DNA of 64,000 bases from Georgenia yuyongxinii (lineage in GTDB: Bacteria > Actinomycetota > Actinomycetes > Actinomycetales > Actinomycetaceae): NCBI RefSeq assembly GCF_006352065.1, contig NZ_CP040915.1, positions 558,001 to 622,000 of the forward strand, in the 5' to 3' direction. The notes beneath the pieces were generated by a model. It was not told the origin of the DNA and made no database searches. It saw only the letters and a program-made list of their open reading frames with translations. A program made the position numbers and the translations under genes. Position 1 is the first letter of the stretch, and the number at the start of each line of letters is the position of its first letter. Positions 35,256 through 43,988 of this stretch are shown piece by piece.

Positions 35256-36022
35256 CAGCGCTGCTGCCGCCGCAGCACGTATCCGATGCCGCGGCGGGTC
35301 TGGATGAGCGGGACGAGGTCGGCGTCGTCGGCCAGGCCCAGGGCGGCCGGGGTGTCGATCTTGCGGCGCAGGTAGGAGATGTAGGACTCCACGATGGCGG
35401 CGTCGCCCGTGAAGTCGTAGTCCCAGACGTGGTCGAGGATCTGGGACTTGGAGACCACCCGCTCGGCGTTGATCATCAGGTACCGCAGCAGCTTGAACTC
35501 GGTGGGGGACAGGTCGACGAGCCGGCCGGCGCGGCGCACCTCGTGGGCGTCCTCGTCCAGCTCCAGGTCGGCGTACCGCAGCACGGCGCCGTCGTCGTCG
35601 GCCAGCGGGCGGGTGCGCCGCAGGATCGCGCGGATGCGGGCGACGACCTCCTCGAGGCTGAACGGCTTGGTGACGTAGTCGTCCCCGCCGACCGTGAGCC
35701 CTTGCACCTTGTCCGTCATGTCGTCCCGGGCGGTCAGGAACAGCACCGGGATGGCCTCGGCATGCGCGCGGAGCCGGCGCAGCACGGTGAAGCCGTCCAT
35801 GTCCGGGAGCATGACGTCGAGGACCACCAGGTCCGGGCTGGTCTGCGCGGCGGCCTTCAGGGCGGCGTTGCCGTCCTCGGCCGTGACGACGTCGAAGCCC
35901 GCGAAGCGCAGCGAGGCGGACAGGAGCTCACGGATGCTCGGCTCGTCGTCGACGACCAGGAGCCGCGCCTCGGCCGGCTTCTCGCCCGTCACGGCCCCGC
36001 GGGGCGCGGAGGAGGTGTCCAT
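35255..36022 (-). CDS. OmpR-family response regulator
   Basis: Transcription factor of 255 residues paired with the downstream kinase. Receiver domain about 20-135: [25 protein letters not shown], phospho-Asp in [28 protein letters not shown]. Winged-helix DNA-binding domain about 155-250: [33 protein letters not shown] and the wing [13 protein letters not shown]...[15 protein letters not shown] 36022 gives a ~18-residue leader before the receiver. Closest in layout to TrcR/TcrX-type regulators; targets are not visible here. Confidence 0.93.
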   Translation of the reverse strand: MDTSSAPRGAVTGEKPAEARLLVVDDEPSIRELLSASLRFAGFDVVTAEDGNAALKAAAQTSPDLVVLDVMLPDMDGFTVLRRLRAHAEAIPVLFLTARDDMTDKVQGLTVGGDDYVTKPFSLEEVVARIRAILRRTRPLADDDGAVLRYADLELDEDAHEVRRAGRLVDLSPTEFKLLRYLMINAERVVSKSQILDHVWDYDFTGDAAIVESYISYLRRKIDTPAALGLADDADLVPLIQTRRGIGYVLRRQQR

Positions 36023-36090
36023 GAGCGCCAGTGTGCCGCGGTCGGCTGGGCATTTCCTGGGAGAGTGCTGGGTTCCGGCCCACCCTGACG

Positions 36091-36942
36091 TCAGAGGTGC
36101 ACCGTGCCCTCGACGATGGTCACGGTGTCGCCCGCCACCCAGATCTCGCCGTCGGCGGCGGTGACGTGCACGCGTCCCGCCCGGCCCAGCACGGTGCCCT
36201 GGGCGGCCACGTACGCCGCGGGTGCCTGACCGGTGTCCATGAGCCAGCGCGCCAGCCCGGCGTTGAAGCTGCCGGTGACGGGGTCCTCCACCCCGGTGCC
36301 CATGAGCGCCCGCACCTCGAAGTCCGGGCGGTCGTCCCCGCCGGCGGCGCCGTCGTCCTCGGGGTAGGGGCCGACGACGCCGACGAACAGGTCGCCGAGC
36401 GCGGCGTAGTCCGGGCGGACGGCGAGGACCTGCTCGGCCGACGCGAGCCGCAGCCCGACCCACACCGGGCCGTTGACCAGCCAGGAGCTGTCGAGGACGT
36501 CTGCGGGGTCCAGCCGCAGCCCGGCGGTGGCGCGGGCCAGCGTGTCGGCGTCGAGCGGCTCGTACCGGGTCAGCGGCGGGCCGGCGAACGCCCACCGGGC
36601 ACCCGCCTCTCGCAGCTCGACCAGTCCGGCGGCGCACTCCTGGACCAGCCGGCCGGGCGCGCGCGGGGTGTGCCCGGCGGCCCGCCAGGCGTGCGCCGAG
36701 CCGAGGGTGGGATGCCCCGCGAAGGGGAGCTCACCGCCGGTGGTGAAGATCCGCAGCCGGTAGTCGGCCTCCGGCGTGGTGGGCGGGAGCAGGAACGTGG
36801 TCTCCGACAGGTTCGTCCAGCGGGCGAATGCCTGCATGTCGTGGTCGGTGACGCCGTCGCCGTCCACGACGACGGCGACCGGGTTGCCCCGGTAGGGCTC
36901 GGCGGAGAAGACGTCGACCTGGGCGAAGCGGCGTGCGGTCAT
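36091..36942 (-). CDS. PhzF-family isomerase-like protein
   Basis: Protein of 283 residues with two PhzF half-domains (diaminopimelate-epimerase-like fold). Motifs are FAQVDVFSAEPYRGNPVAVVVDG, NLSETTFLLPP (catalytic Glu region of PhzF), FTTGGELPFAGHPTLGSAHA and GTGVEDPVTGSFNAGLARWL. Family members isomerise various small acids; the substrate is unknown and no phenazine genes are present. ATG 36942 has TAGCGT six bases upstream, so the transcript is probably leaderless. Confidence 0.9.
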   Translation of the reverse strand: MTARRFAQVDVFSAEPYRGNPVAVVVDGDGVTDHDMQAFARWTNLSETTFLLPPTTPEADYRLRIFTTGGELPFAGHPTLGSAHAWRAAGHTPRAPGRLVQECAAGLVELREAGARWAFAGPPLTRYEPLDADTLARATAGLRLDPADVLDSSWLVNGPVWVGLRLASAEQVLAVRPDYAALGDLFVGVVGPYPEDDGAAGGDDRPDFEVRALMGTGVEDPVTGSFNAGLARWLMDTGQAPAAYVAAQGTVLGRAGRVHVTAADGEIWVAGDTVTIVEGTVHL

Positions 36943-36948
36943 GGCGGC

Positions 36949-36954
36949 ACGCTA
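36949..36954 (-). promoter_or_regulatory. -10-like hexamer of the PhzF gene (leaderless)
   Basis: TAGCGT on the minus strand ends six bases before ATG 36942 and fits TAnnnT. Confidence 0.4.
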
Positions 36955-36984
36955 CCCGCGGCTTGCTCGACGGCGCGGCACCCG

Positions 36985-37566
36985 TCAGCTGACCACGCTC
37001 ACCCACACGGACCACTCGCGCGAGGCGAGCTCGGCGGCGTCGTACGTGAATGTGTAGGCCGTCGCCCCGGAGGCGACGCGCAGCACGTAGGCAGGACCCT
37101 CCGGCACGCCGTCGAGGGTGACCTCCCAGCGGCAGCCCGAGTCAGAGGCCCGTGGTGCGCCGGTCAGGCCCGCCTCGGCCAGCGGGGTGCCGGACGGGTC
37201 GGAGAGCGTGACGGTGGCGCCGTCGAAGAACGTGCCGGCGTAGTCGGCGGCGGTGCAGGGGGCGCCGGGCAGGGCCATGGCGTCGCTGACCACCACGTCG
37301 AGGGCGTGGACCTCGGCGTCGGCGCCGTGCGCGGCGTCCGCCGGCAACCGCATCCCGACGACGGCGGCGGCCAGGACCGCGAGACCGACCGGCACCAGCC
37401 ATGGCGACCGGCGCCTGGGCTGCCGGGCGTGGCGTGGCGGGACGGCTCTGGGTTGCGGTGCCGGTGCTGCCACCGGCGCAGGTTCGCGGACGGGCGTCGG
37501 TCGCCGCACGGGAATCGGCCGCAGGGCGGCCTGCAAGCCGGTGACGTCGTAGCCGCGTGCGCCCAT
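36985..37566 (-). CDS. Membrane-anchored protein of unknown function
   Basis: Protein of 193 residues that I do not recognise. The first ~65 residues are cytoplasmic and rich in Pro/Arg (PIPVRRPTPVREPAPVAAPA). One membrane segment follows (about 56-77, PWLVPVGLAVLAAAVVGMRLPA), then an extracytoplasmic beta-rich domain of about 115 residues with two cysteines (GAPCTAADYAG and DSGCRWEVTL) that could form a disulfide. ATG 37566 has GGGGGAA a few bases upstream. It lies between the amidohydrolase and PhzF genes on the same strand. Confidence 0.7.
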   Translation of the reverse strand: MGARGYDVTGLQAALRPIPVRRPTPVREPAPVAAPAPQPRAVPPRHARQPRRRSPWLVPVGLAVLAAAVVGMRLPADAAHGADAEVHALDVVVSDAMALPGAPCTAADYAGTFFDGATVTLSDPSGTPLAEAGLTGAPRASDSGCRWEVTLDGVPEGPAYVLRVASGATAYTFTYDAAELASREWSVWVSVVS

Positions 37567-37701
37567 TCCGTTCCCCCTGGTGTCCGTGTGACAGGAGTGA
37601 CGGTAGTGAACAGGTGTCGGGAAGGGGAGGTGAACGGTCGTCGCGCAACACAATCGAGATAGGGACGGCGGTCGCCGTCTCTCGCCGGAAGGGAGCGGGC
37701 G

Positions 37702-39261
37702 TTATCGGGCGTCGTGCGTGACCCGGCCGGCCACCAGGGTCGTGGCCACCCGCATGCCACGTAGCCGGGCGGCCGCCTCCGCCGTCGTCGCGGACGGGGT
37801 GAGCGGGTCGGCGTCGAGGAGGGCGACGTCACCGGCCGAGCCGACGGCGAGCGTGCCGCGCCGGTCCGTGCTCGCCGCGAGTGCCTCGGCCGCGGTGAGC
37901 TGCTGCTCGGGGTGCCACGGGGCTCGGTCGTCGCCGCTGCGGTGGACCGCGGCGGCCATGGCCAGCCACGGGTCGAGCGGGGCGACCGGGGCGTCGGAGC
38001 CCAGCGCCAGGACGACCCCCGCGTCAAGGAAATCCCGGAAGGCGAACGCGTGGCGGGTGCGACCGGGCCAGACCCGGTCGGCCACGTCCCGGTCGTCGAG
38101 CAGGTGGGCGGGCTGCACGCTGGCGACCACACCGAGCCGGACCATCATGGCGACGTCGTCGGGCGTGACGAGCTGGGCGTGCTCGATGCTGCCGTACGCG
38201 CCGGTGGCTGTGAACGCGGCCAGCGCGTGGCCGACCGCGGCGTCGCCGATGGCGTGCACCGCCACATTCAGCCCGCCCTCGGTCGCCCGGTGCAGCAGGA
38301 TCTCGAGCTCGTCCGGTGGGACGGCCTGCACGCCGCGCGGGTGCGCGGGGTCGCCCGGCACGGGGTAGGGGGCGCGGCAGTGGGCGGTTCGGGTGTTGAG
38401 AGCGCCGTCGGTGATGACCTTCAGCGGCCCCATGGTCACCAGGCCGCGGGAGCCCAGCACCGTCATCCCCGCGCGCAGGTCCCGGTCGACGACGTCTTGC
38501 AGGTGGTCGGGGTAGACACCGGTGCGCACCCGCAGCAGGTCAAGACCGCGGTTGATCCGCTCAGGCCAAGCCTGCTCGTTCGGCGCGAACTCGAAGTCGA
38601 CGACGCCGACGACACCGCGCGCGGCCGCACCCGTCAGGGCCTCGCGGTAGCCGGCACCCGCGGTCGTGCCCGGCAGCGCGGCGAGGCGAGGGAGCGCTTC
38701 GAACCAGGGCGTCTCGCGCACGAGGCCGTCGTCCTGGCTCCCCGCGGGCAGGCCGAGCAGGGCGCGCGCCGTGGAGCTGACCCAGCCGCAGTGCACGTCG
38801 CCCGAGAGCAGCACCACGGGGGTGCCGGCGGCGACGGCGTCGAGGGCGGCCAGGCTCGGCCGGTCGGCCCAGAGCGCGTCGCGGAAGCCGAAGCCGACGA
38901 GGGCGGCCGACCGGTCGCCCGAGGGCTCTGACCCCCGCCGTCGCGCGAGCGCGGCGGTGACCAGGTCGAGCACCTCGGCGGCGCTGGCGGCCCCGGAGAG
39001 GTTGAGCCGGCCGAAGGTGGCGGCCCACTGCCCCATGTGGACGTGGTTGTCCCACAGGCCCGGGACGGCCCAGCGGCCCTCGGCTTCGAGCACCTCCTCG
39101 CCGGCCGCGCGCGCGAGATGCGGCCCGACGGCGGTGATCACGCCGTCGGTGATCCGTACGTCGGCGGGCGCGCCCGCGCCGCCCGATCCGAGCCCGCCCG
39201 GGCGCGCCGGTACGAGCCGGGCCTGACGCACCAGGACGGAGGCGACCAGGTCGTCGCTCAC
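37702..39261 (-). CDS. Amidohydrolase, YtcJ-like (amidohydrolase family 3)
   Basis: Metal-dependent hydrolase of 519 residues. After a composite beta domain it has the metal-binding WDNHVHMGQWA, then VLLSGDVHCGWVS, VITDGALNTRTAHCRAPY, LNVAVHAIGDAAV, YGSIEHAQLVTPDDV and the last metal Asp in LALGSDAPVAPLDPW. These fit the COG1574 family, whose substrates are mostly unknown (amides, N-acyl compounds, cyclic ureas). GTG 39261 lies 11 bases after the NYN gene stop on the same strand, so the two are probably one transcript. Confidence 0.85.
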   Translation of the reverse strand: MSDDLVASVLVRQARLVPARPGGLGSGGAGAPADVRITDGVITAVGPHLARAAGEEVLEAEGRWAVPGLWDNHVHMGQWAATFGRLNLSGAASAAEVLDLVTAALARRRGSEPSGDRSAALVGFGFRDALWADRPSLAALDAVAAGTPVVLLSGDVHCGWVSSTARALLGLPAGSQDDGLVRETPWFEALPRLAALPGTTAGAGYREALTGAAARGVVGVVDFEFAPNEQAWPERINRGLDLLRVRTGVYPDHLQDVVDRDLRAGMTVLGSRGLVTMGPLKVITDGALNTRTAHCRAPYPVPGDPAHPRGVQAVPPDELEILLHRATEGGLNVAVHAIGDAAVGHALAAFTATGAYGSIEHAQLVTPDDVAMMVRLGVVASVQPAHLLDDRDVADRVWPGRTRHAFAFRDFLDAGVVLALGSDAPVAPLDPWLAMAAAVHRSGDDRAPWHPEQQLTAAEALAASTDRRGTLAVGSAGDVALLDADPLTPSATTAEAAARLRGMRVATTLVAGRVTHDAR

Positions 39262-39272
39262 CGCGCGCTCGG

Positions 39273-39839
39273 CTAGAGGTAGCGGACGGGGTCGAAGGAG
39301 GTGAGCGGGATGATCCGCACGCGGGGCAGGACGGCGTTGAACGCGCCCAGGTCGTCCTCCAGGTCGAAGACCTGCAGGCCACGGTCGGCCAGGTGCGCGA
39401 GCTCGGAGTTGAGGAACTCACGGAAGCACAGCACCCCCACGCGGCGCCCACTCTCGAGGAGGCGCTCGACCTGCGGGATGTAGTCGCCGTCGTGCGAGGC
39501 GAGCAGCACGTCGCCGTGGCCCTGCGCGAGGATCGCCTCCATCGTGCGCTGGATGCCGATGTCGACGACCTTCTCGGTGCCGGTGCCTGCCAGGGGGATC
39601 GGCCGGTAGTCCATCGCCAGCAGCGCCTGCACGAAGCTCATCGGCATCTGCCCGCTGGTGGCGTTGAGGAAGAACAGCCCGCGGGCCGGGTCCTGCCAGA
39701 CCTCTTCCGTGAAGCTGAGGATCCGATCCCACCTGGGTCGCTCCGTGGGCTCGGGACGGCGGCCCAGCACGCTCATGCCGAGGGTGGCGTCGATGTTCTC
39801 TCCGTCGACGAGGAGGTATGTGGTGCGGGATTCGGACAT
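39273..39839 (-). CDS. NYN-domain (PIN-like) nuclease
   Basis: Protein of 188 residues with the NYN fold: LLVDGENIDATLG (first Asp), GTEKVVDIGIQRTMEAIL (middle Asp) and DVLLASHDGDYIPQVERLLESGRRVGVLCF (last Asp pair), the acidic cluster that binds a metal for RNA cleavage. Length is typical for stand-alone NYN proteins. Substrate RNAs are unknown. ATG 39839 has TACGAT six bases upstream (leaderless). Confidence 0.88.
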   Translation of the reverse strand: MSESRTTYLLVDGENIDATLGMSVLGRRPEPTERPRWDRILSFTEEVWQDPARGLFFLNATSGQMPMSFVQALLAMDYRPIPLAGTGTEKVVDIGIQRTMEAILAQGHGDVLLASHDGDYIPQVERLLESGRRVGVLCFREFLNSELAHLADRGLQVFDLEDDLGAFNAVLPRVRIIPLTSFDPVRYL

Positions 39840-39845
39840 GGGGCA

Positions 39846-39851
39846 ATCGTA
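39846..39851 (-). promoter_or_regulatory. -10-like hexamer of the NYN gene (leaderless)
   Basis: TACGAT on the minus strand ends six bases before ATG 39839; five of six bases match TATAAT-like promoters if C3 is allowed. No Shine-Dalgarno sequence. Confidence 0.45.
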
Positions 39852-39915
39852 GACGTGCCCACCCCCACGGCGGTGGCACGACGGCGCGGTTCCGACGACG
39901 CGCGCGCCGGACCTG

Positions 39916-41163
39916 TCAGGCGACGCTGGTCGTGGTCGTCACCAGCTGGTCGACCTGGCCGGCCGCGAGGACGTGCTGGACGACGAGCGCCGCGGCGCCG
40001 AGCACCCCCGCACGCCCCGCCGTGCCCGCCCCGACGATCCTCAGGTGCTGCGTGGCCAGGGGCAGGGACCGGGTGTAGACGACCTCGCGGATGCCGGCGA
40101 GGAGGTGCTCGCCGGCATCGGCCACGATGCCGCCGATGACGATGACCGAGGGGTTGAGGAGGTTCACGCAGGCGGCCAGGACCCGGCCCACCGACCGCCC
40201 TGCCTCGCGGATGGCCAGGGCGGCGTCGGTGTTCCCGGATCGCAGGAGCTCCACCAGCGCGGTGTTGGTGGAGACGTCGTACCCCTTGGCGCGCAGAGTG
40301 GACGCCACGGCCCGGCCACTGGCGACCGCCTCCAGGCAGCCGACGTTGCCGCACCGGCACGTGATGTCCGGACCGCCGGGGACGGCGATGTGCCCCAGGT
40401 CGCCGGCGGCGCCCTGGGCGCCGCGCTGCAGCTCGCCGTGGCTGATGATGCCCGCCCCGATGCCGGTGGCGATCTTGACGAAGAGCAGGTCGTCGACCGT
40501 CGGCCACACGGCGGCGTGCTCGCCGAGCGCCATGATGTTGACGTCGTTGTCCACGAGGATCGGCGTGCCGAGGGCTCGACCCATGAACCCGGCCACGTCG
40601 AAGCCGTCCCAGCCGGGCATGAGCGGAGGGCTGACGGGGTGGCCCGTGCTGTGCTCGACGGGGCCGGGCAGCCCGACCCCCGCGCCGGCGAGGTCCGCGG
40701 TCGACCGGCCGGTCCGCTCGAGGAGCGCCTGGAACTGTGTGAGCACGGCGTTCAGCACGGCGACGGGCCCGTCCGCCACGGCGAGGTCGAGGGCCTCCTC
40801 CGCGAGCACGGTGGCAGCGAGGTCCGTCACCGCGACGCGCGTCCGGCTGACCCCGATGTCGGCGGCGAGGACCAGGCGTGCTTCTGGTCGGAACGCGAAC
40901 GTCGCGGGCGGACGGCCCCCCGTGGAGGCGGCCTCACCGGTCGGGGCGACCAGCCCGGTGGCCAGCAGCTCGTCGACCCGGGCGGCCACGGTCGAGCGCG
41001 CCAGCCCCGTCACCGCCGCCAGGTCGGCGCGGGTGCGGGGCGCGCCGTCGCGCAGGAGCTGGAAGATCGCTCCTGCCGCGTTCGGTCGGGGCTCGGTGTC
41101 GCCGCGCCCGTTCTCGGCCGCCAGCGCGCGGGGGCCGACCGGGAACGACGTTCGGCTTGCCAT
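39916..41163 (-). CDS. ROK-family transcriptional regulator
   Basis: Protein of 415 residues. A winged helix (about 25-85, AIFQLLRDGAPRTRADLAAVTGLARSTVAARVDELLATG) precedes a ROK sugar-kinase-like domain with VLAADIGVSRTRVAV, GAGVGLPGPVEH, ILVDNDVNIMALGEHA and the ROK zinc motif CRCGNVGCLEAVASG. It is divergent from a sugar ABC operon and is the likely regulator of it, with sugar as effector. ATG 41163 is used; ATG 41193 (GAGG upstream) would add ten residues. An imperfect 19-base palindrome in the intergenic region is a candidate operator. Confidence 0.9.
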   Translation of the reverse strand: MASRTSFPVGPRALAAENGRGDTEPRPNAAGAIFQLLRDGAPRTRADLAAVTGLARSTVAARVDELLATGLVAPTGEAASTGGRPPATFAFRPEARLVLAADIGVSRTRVAVTDLAATVLAEEALDLAVADGPVAVLNAVLTQFQALLERTGRSTADLAGAGVGLPGPVEHSTGHPVSPPLMPGWDGFDVAGFMGRALGTPILVDNDVNIMALGEHAAVWPTVDDLLFVKIATGIGAGIISHGELQRGAQGAAGDLGHIAVPGGPDITCRCGNVGCLEAVASGRAVASTLRAKGYDVSTNTALVELLRSGNTDAALAIREAGRSVGRVLAACVNLLNPSVIVIGGIVADAGEHLLAGIREVVYTRSLPLATQHLRIVGAGTAGRAGVLGAAALVVQHVLAAGQVDQLVTTTTSVA

Positions 41164-41207
41164 GGGAGGAGTTAAGCACGGCCCCTTCTCCATGTCTGCC
41201 TCGCGAA

Positions 41208-41226
41208 ACCGAGTCGATGAGTCGGT
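41208..41226. promoter_or_regulatory. Candidate ROK operator
   Basis: ACCGAGTCGATGAGTCGGT is palindromic in seven of nine base pairs. It sits nine bases upstream of the -35 of the sugar operon and 44 bases from the ROK gene start. Confidence 0.4.
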
Positions 41227-41235
41227 AACTTTTGC

Positions 41236-41265
41236 TTGACGGCCGACAGAAGTGCTGACTAGGTT
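41236..41265 (+). promoter_or_regulatory. Promoter of the sugar ABC operon (leaderless)
   Basis: TTGACG (41236-41241) and TAGGTT (41260-41265) are 18 bases apart. The -10 ends seven bases before ATG 41273, so the mRNA should start at the initiation codon. It is the clearest two-part promoter among the leaderless set. Confidence 0.6.
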
Positions 41266-41272
41266 GGCGGCC

Positions 41273-42796
41273 ATGGTCACCGAAGACCGCACCGCCGCGC
41301 CGCTGCTGCAGATGCAGGGCATCGTCAAGGAGTTTCCGGGCGCCCGAGCGCTGGACGGGGTCGACCTCGACGTCCGGGCCGGCGAGGTGCACTGCCTGCT
41401 CGGTCAGAACGGGGCCGGCAAGTCCACCCTCATCAAGATCTTGTCCGGAGCCCACCAGCCGGACGCCGGGGAGATCCGGTGGCACGGCGCCCAGGTCACC
41501 ATCCCGACCCCCGTCGCCGCCCTGCACCTCGGGGTGGCGACGATGTACCAGGAGCTTGACGTCGTCGACGGCCTGAGCGTCGCGGAGAACATCTACCTCG
41601 GTCACGAGCTGTCCTCCGGAGGCCTGCTGCGCCGCCGCGAGGCGCATGCGCGCACCCGTGACCTCCTGCGCCGGCTCGGGCACACGGAGATCCCACCCGG
41701 CCGGGAGGTCGGGCGGCTGTCCGCCGCGGGCAAGCAGGTGGTCTCCATGGCGCGGGCGCTGTCCCACGACGCCAAGGTCATCATCATGGACGAGCCCTCG
41801 GCGGTCCTCGACCCCGAGGAGGTCGCCAACCTCTTCCGGGTGGTGCGCTCCGTCGTCGCGGAGGGCGTGGCCGTCATCTACATCTCCCACAGGCTCGAGG
41901 AGATCCGGCAGATCGGGGACCGGATCACCGTGCTCAAGGACGGCAAGACCGTCGCCGCCGGTCTCGACGTCACCGCCACGCCCACCGCCGAGCTCATCAA
42001 GATGATGACCGGCCGCAGCGTCGACACCGGGCTCGGCCGCCGCGACCTGGACCACTCGGCCTCCGAGCCGGTCCTGGAGGTCGAGGGACTCAGCGTCGCC
42101 GGCGAGTTCCGCGAGGTCTCCTTCACCGTCCGCGCCGGCGAGATCGTCGGCCTCGCCGGCCTCGTGGGGGCCGGACGATCGGAGATTCTCGAGACCGTCT
42201 ACGGGGCGCGCCGCGCCAGCAGCGGCACCGTTAAGGTCAACGGCAGGCTCGTGCGCCCCGGGTCGGTGCCCGCCGCCGTCGGCGTCGGGATCGGGCTGGC
42301 ACCGGAGGAGCGCAAGAGCCAGGGCCTCCTCCTCGACCAGTCGGTCTACCGCAACATCACCCTCTCGACCTTCGCCCGATTCGCCCGGTCGGCGTTCCTC
42401 GACGAGGGTGCGGAGCGCCGCGCGGCTCGGGAGCAGGCGAGCGCACTTCACCTGTCCCCGCCCGACGTGGACCGCCCGATGCGCACGCTCTCGGGTGGCA
42501 ACCAGCAGAAGGCGATGCTCGCCCGCTGGCTCGTGCACGGCTGCTCCGTGCTGCTGCTCGACGAGCCGACCCGGGGCGTCGACGTCGGGGCGCGGGCGGA
42601 GATCTACGGGCTAATCCACCGGCTCGCCGCGCAGGGCGCCGCCGTGGTCGTGGTCTCCAGCGAGATCGAGGAGGTCCTCGGCCTCGCGGACCAGGTGCTG
42701 GTCGTCGCCGACGGCCGGATCGTCCACCAGGGGCCGGCCCGCCAGATCGACGAGCACCGTGTGCTCGACCTTGTCATGGAAGGAGCTCAGCAATGA
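41273..42796 (+). CDS. Sugar ABC importer ATPase with two ATP-binding domains
   Basis: Ribose/galactose-type (RbsA/MglA) ATPase of 507 residues. Domain 1: Walker A LLGQNGAGKST, signature VGRLSAAGKQVVSMARAL, Walker B VIIMDEPSAVL. Domain 2: the loop GLAGLVGAGRSEIL, where Arg replaces the usual Lys as in RbsA relatives, then TLSGGNQQKAMLARWL and LLLDEPTRGVDVG. ATG 41273 is chosen because the promoter points to a leaderless start there; GTG 41252 is less likely. It overlaps the permease gene by four bases. Confidence 0.93.
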   Translation: MVTEDRTAAPLLQMQGIVKEFPGARALDGVDLDVRAGEVHCLLGQNGAGKSTLIKILSGAHQPDAGEIRWHGAQVTIPTPVAALHLGVATMYQELDVVDGLSVAENIYLGHELSSGGLLRRREAHARTRDLLRRLGHTEIPPGREVGRLSAAGKQVVSMARALSHDAKVIIMDEPSAVLDPEEVANLFRVVRSVVAEGVAVIYISHRLEEIRQIGDRITVLKDGKTVAAGLDVTATPTAELIKMMTGRSVDTGLGRRDLDHSASEPVLEVEGLSVAGEFREVSFTVRAGEIVGLAGLVGAGRSEILETVYGARRASSGTVKVNGRLVRPGSVPAAVGVGIGLAPEERKSQGLLLDQSVYRNITLSTFARFARSAFLDEGAERRAAREQASALHLSPPDVDRPMRTLSGGNQQKAMLARWLVHGCSVLLLDEPTRGVDVGARAEIYGLIHRLAAQGAAVVVVSSEIEEVLGLADQVLVVADGRIVHQGPARQIDEHRVLDLVMEGAQQ

Positions 42797-43863
42797 ACGA
42801 GCACCACGCCACCGGCACACCCGCCGGGACCCCTGCCGGCGCGCAAGCCACCGAGACCGCCGACCGGGACGCGGTTGGCGGAAGGGACGTCGCCCGGCGC
42901 GACCGGCTCGCCAGGCTGGGGTTCGGACGCAACCTCGGCCTGGTCATCGCCTTGGCCCTGCTGTGCGTCGTCGGGGTGGTGACCGCCGGCGAACGCTTCG
43001 TGAGCGTCGACAACATCATGACGATCCTGCGGTTCGCCGCCGTCATCGGCGTGCTCAGCGTCGGCATGACGTTCGTGATCACGGGCGGCGGGATCGACCT
43101 GTCCATCGGCTCCGTCATGGGGCTGGCGACCGTGTGGGCCACCACCCTGGCCACGCAGACCATCGCCGCCGACACCCACTGGGTGGTGATGGTCTTCACC
43201 GCGCTGGCCGTCGGCACGGTGGCGGGCCTGGTCAACGGGGTGCTCATCGCGTACGGGAAGGTCGTGGCCTTTATCGCCACGCTCGCGATGATGGTCGCCG
43301 CCCGCGGCCTGGCGGAGATCATCGCGAACAAGAGGACCCAGATCGTCACCGTGAAGCCGTTCCTGGACTTCTTCCGCGCCGACCTCCTCGGCATCCCGGT
43401 GCTGGTGTGGATCTTCGCGGTGGTGGCCGTCGCCGGGTGGGTGCTGCTCAACCGCACCACGTTCGGCCGGCGGACCATCGCCGTCGGCGGCAACCCGGAG
43501 GCCGCCCGGCTGGCCGGCATCAAGGTCCAGCGCCACACCATGTACCTGTACGCCCTCGCCGGGCTGACCGCCGGGATCGGTGCCGTCATGATGGTGGCCC
43601 GCACCACGGCGGGGTCCTCCACGAACGGCCAGCTCTATGAGCTGGACGCGATCGCCGCGGTCGTCGTCGGCGGCACCCTCCTGCTGGGCGGACGCGGCAC
43701 CATCGTCGGCACCGTCTTCGGCGTGCTGATCTTCGCCACGCTGACCAACGTGTTCACCCAGAACGACCTGTCCATCTCCGCCCAGTCCGTGGCCAAGGGC
43801 GCGATCATCGTCGCCGCCGTCATGCTCCAGCAGCGCTTCGCCGCCCGCTCCCGGGCCACCTGA
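42793..43863 (+). CDS. Sugar ABC importer permease (RbsC type)
   Basis: Membrane protein of 356 residues with about eight to ten hydrophobic segments after a ~45-residue cytoplasmic N-terminus. Family motifs include VISVGMTFVITGGGIDLSIGSVMGLA-type sequence (GMTFVITGGGIDLSIGSVMG), GLVNGVLIAYGKVVAFIATL, RRTIAVGGNPEAARLAGI and VVGGTLLLGGRGTIVGTVFG, all hallmarks of the BPD_transp_2 family. It overlaps the ATPase gene (ATGA) and is followed after 125 bases by the binding-protein gene. Confidence 0.93.
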   Translation: MNEHHATGTPAGTPAGAQATETADRDAVGGRDVARRDRLARLGFGRNLGLVIALALLCVVGVVTAGERFVSVDNIMTILRFAAVIGVLSVGMTFVITGGGIDLSIGSVMGLATVWATTLATQTIAADTHWVVMVFTALAVGTVAGLVNGVLIAYGKVVAFIATLAMMVAARGLAEIIANKRTQIVTVKPFLDFFRADLLGIPVLVWIFAVVAVAGWVLLNRTTFGRRTIAVGGNPEAARLAGIKVQRHTMYLYALAGLTAGIGAVMMVARTTAGSSTNGQLYELDAIAAVVVGGTLLLGGRGTIVGTVFGVLIFATLTNVFTQNDLSISAQSVAKGAIIVAAVMLQQRFAARSRAT

Positions 43864-43988
43864 CCACCTCTGGCCCGCCGCGCCGCGCCCCCGTGGGGCC
43901 GCGTCGCACCCGCACCACTGCTCCCGTCCGACCTACTACCCGACCCACCCGACCACAGTCACCACGGTCCCGCTCAAGGAGGAGTCTC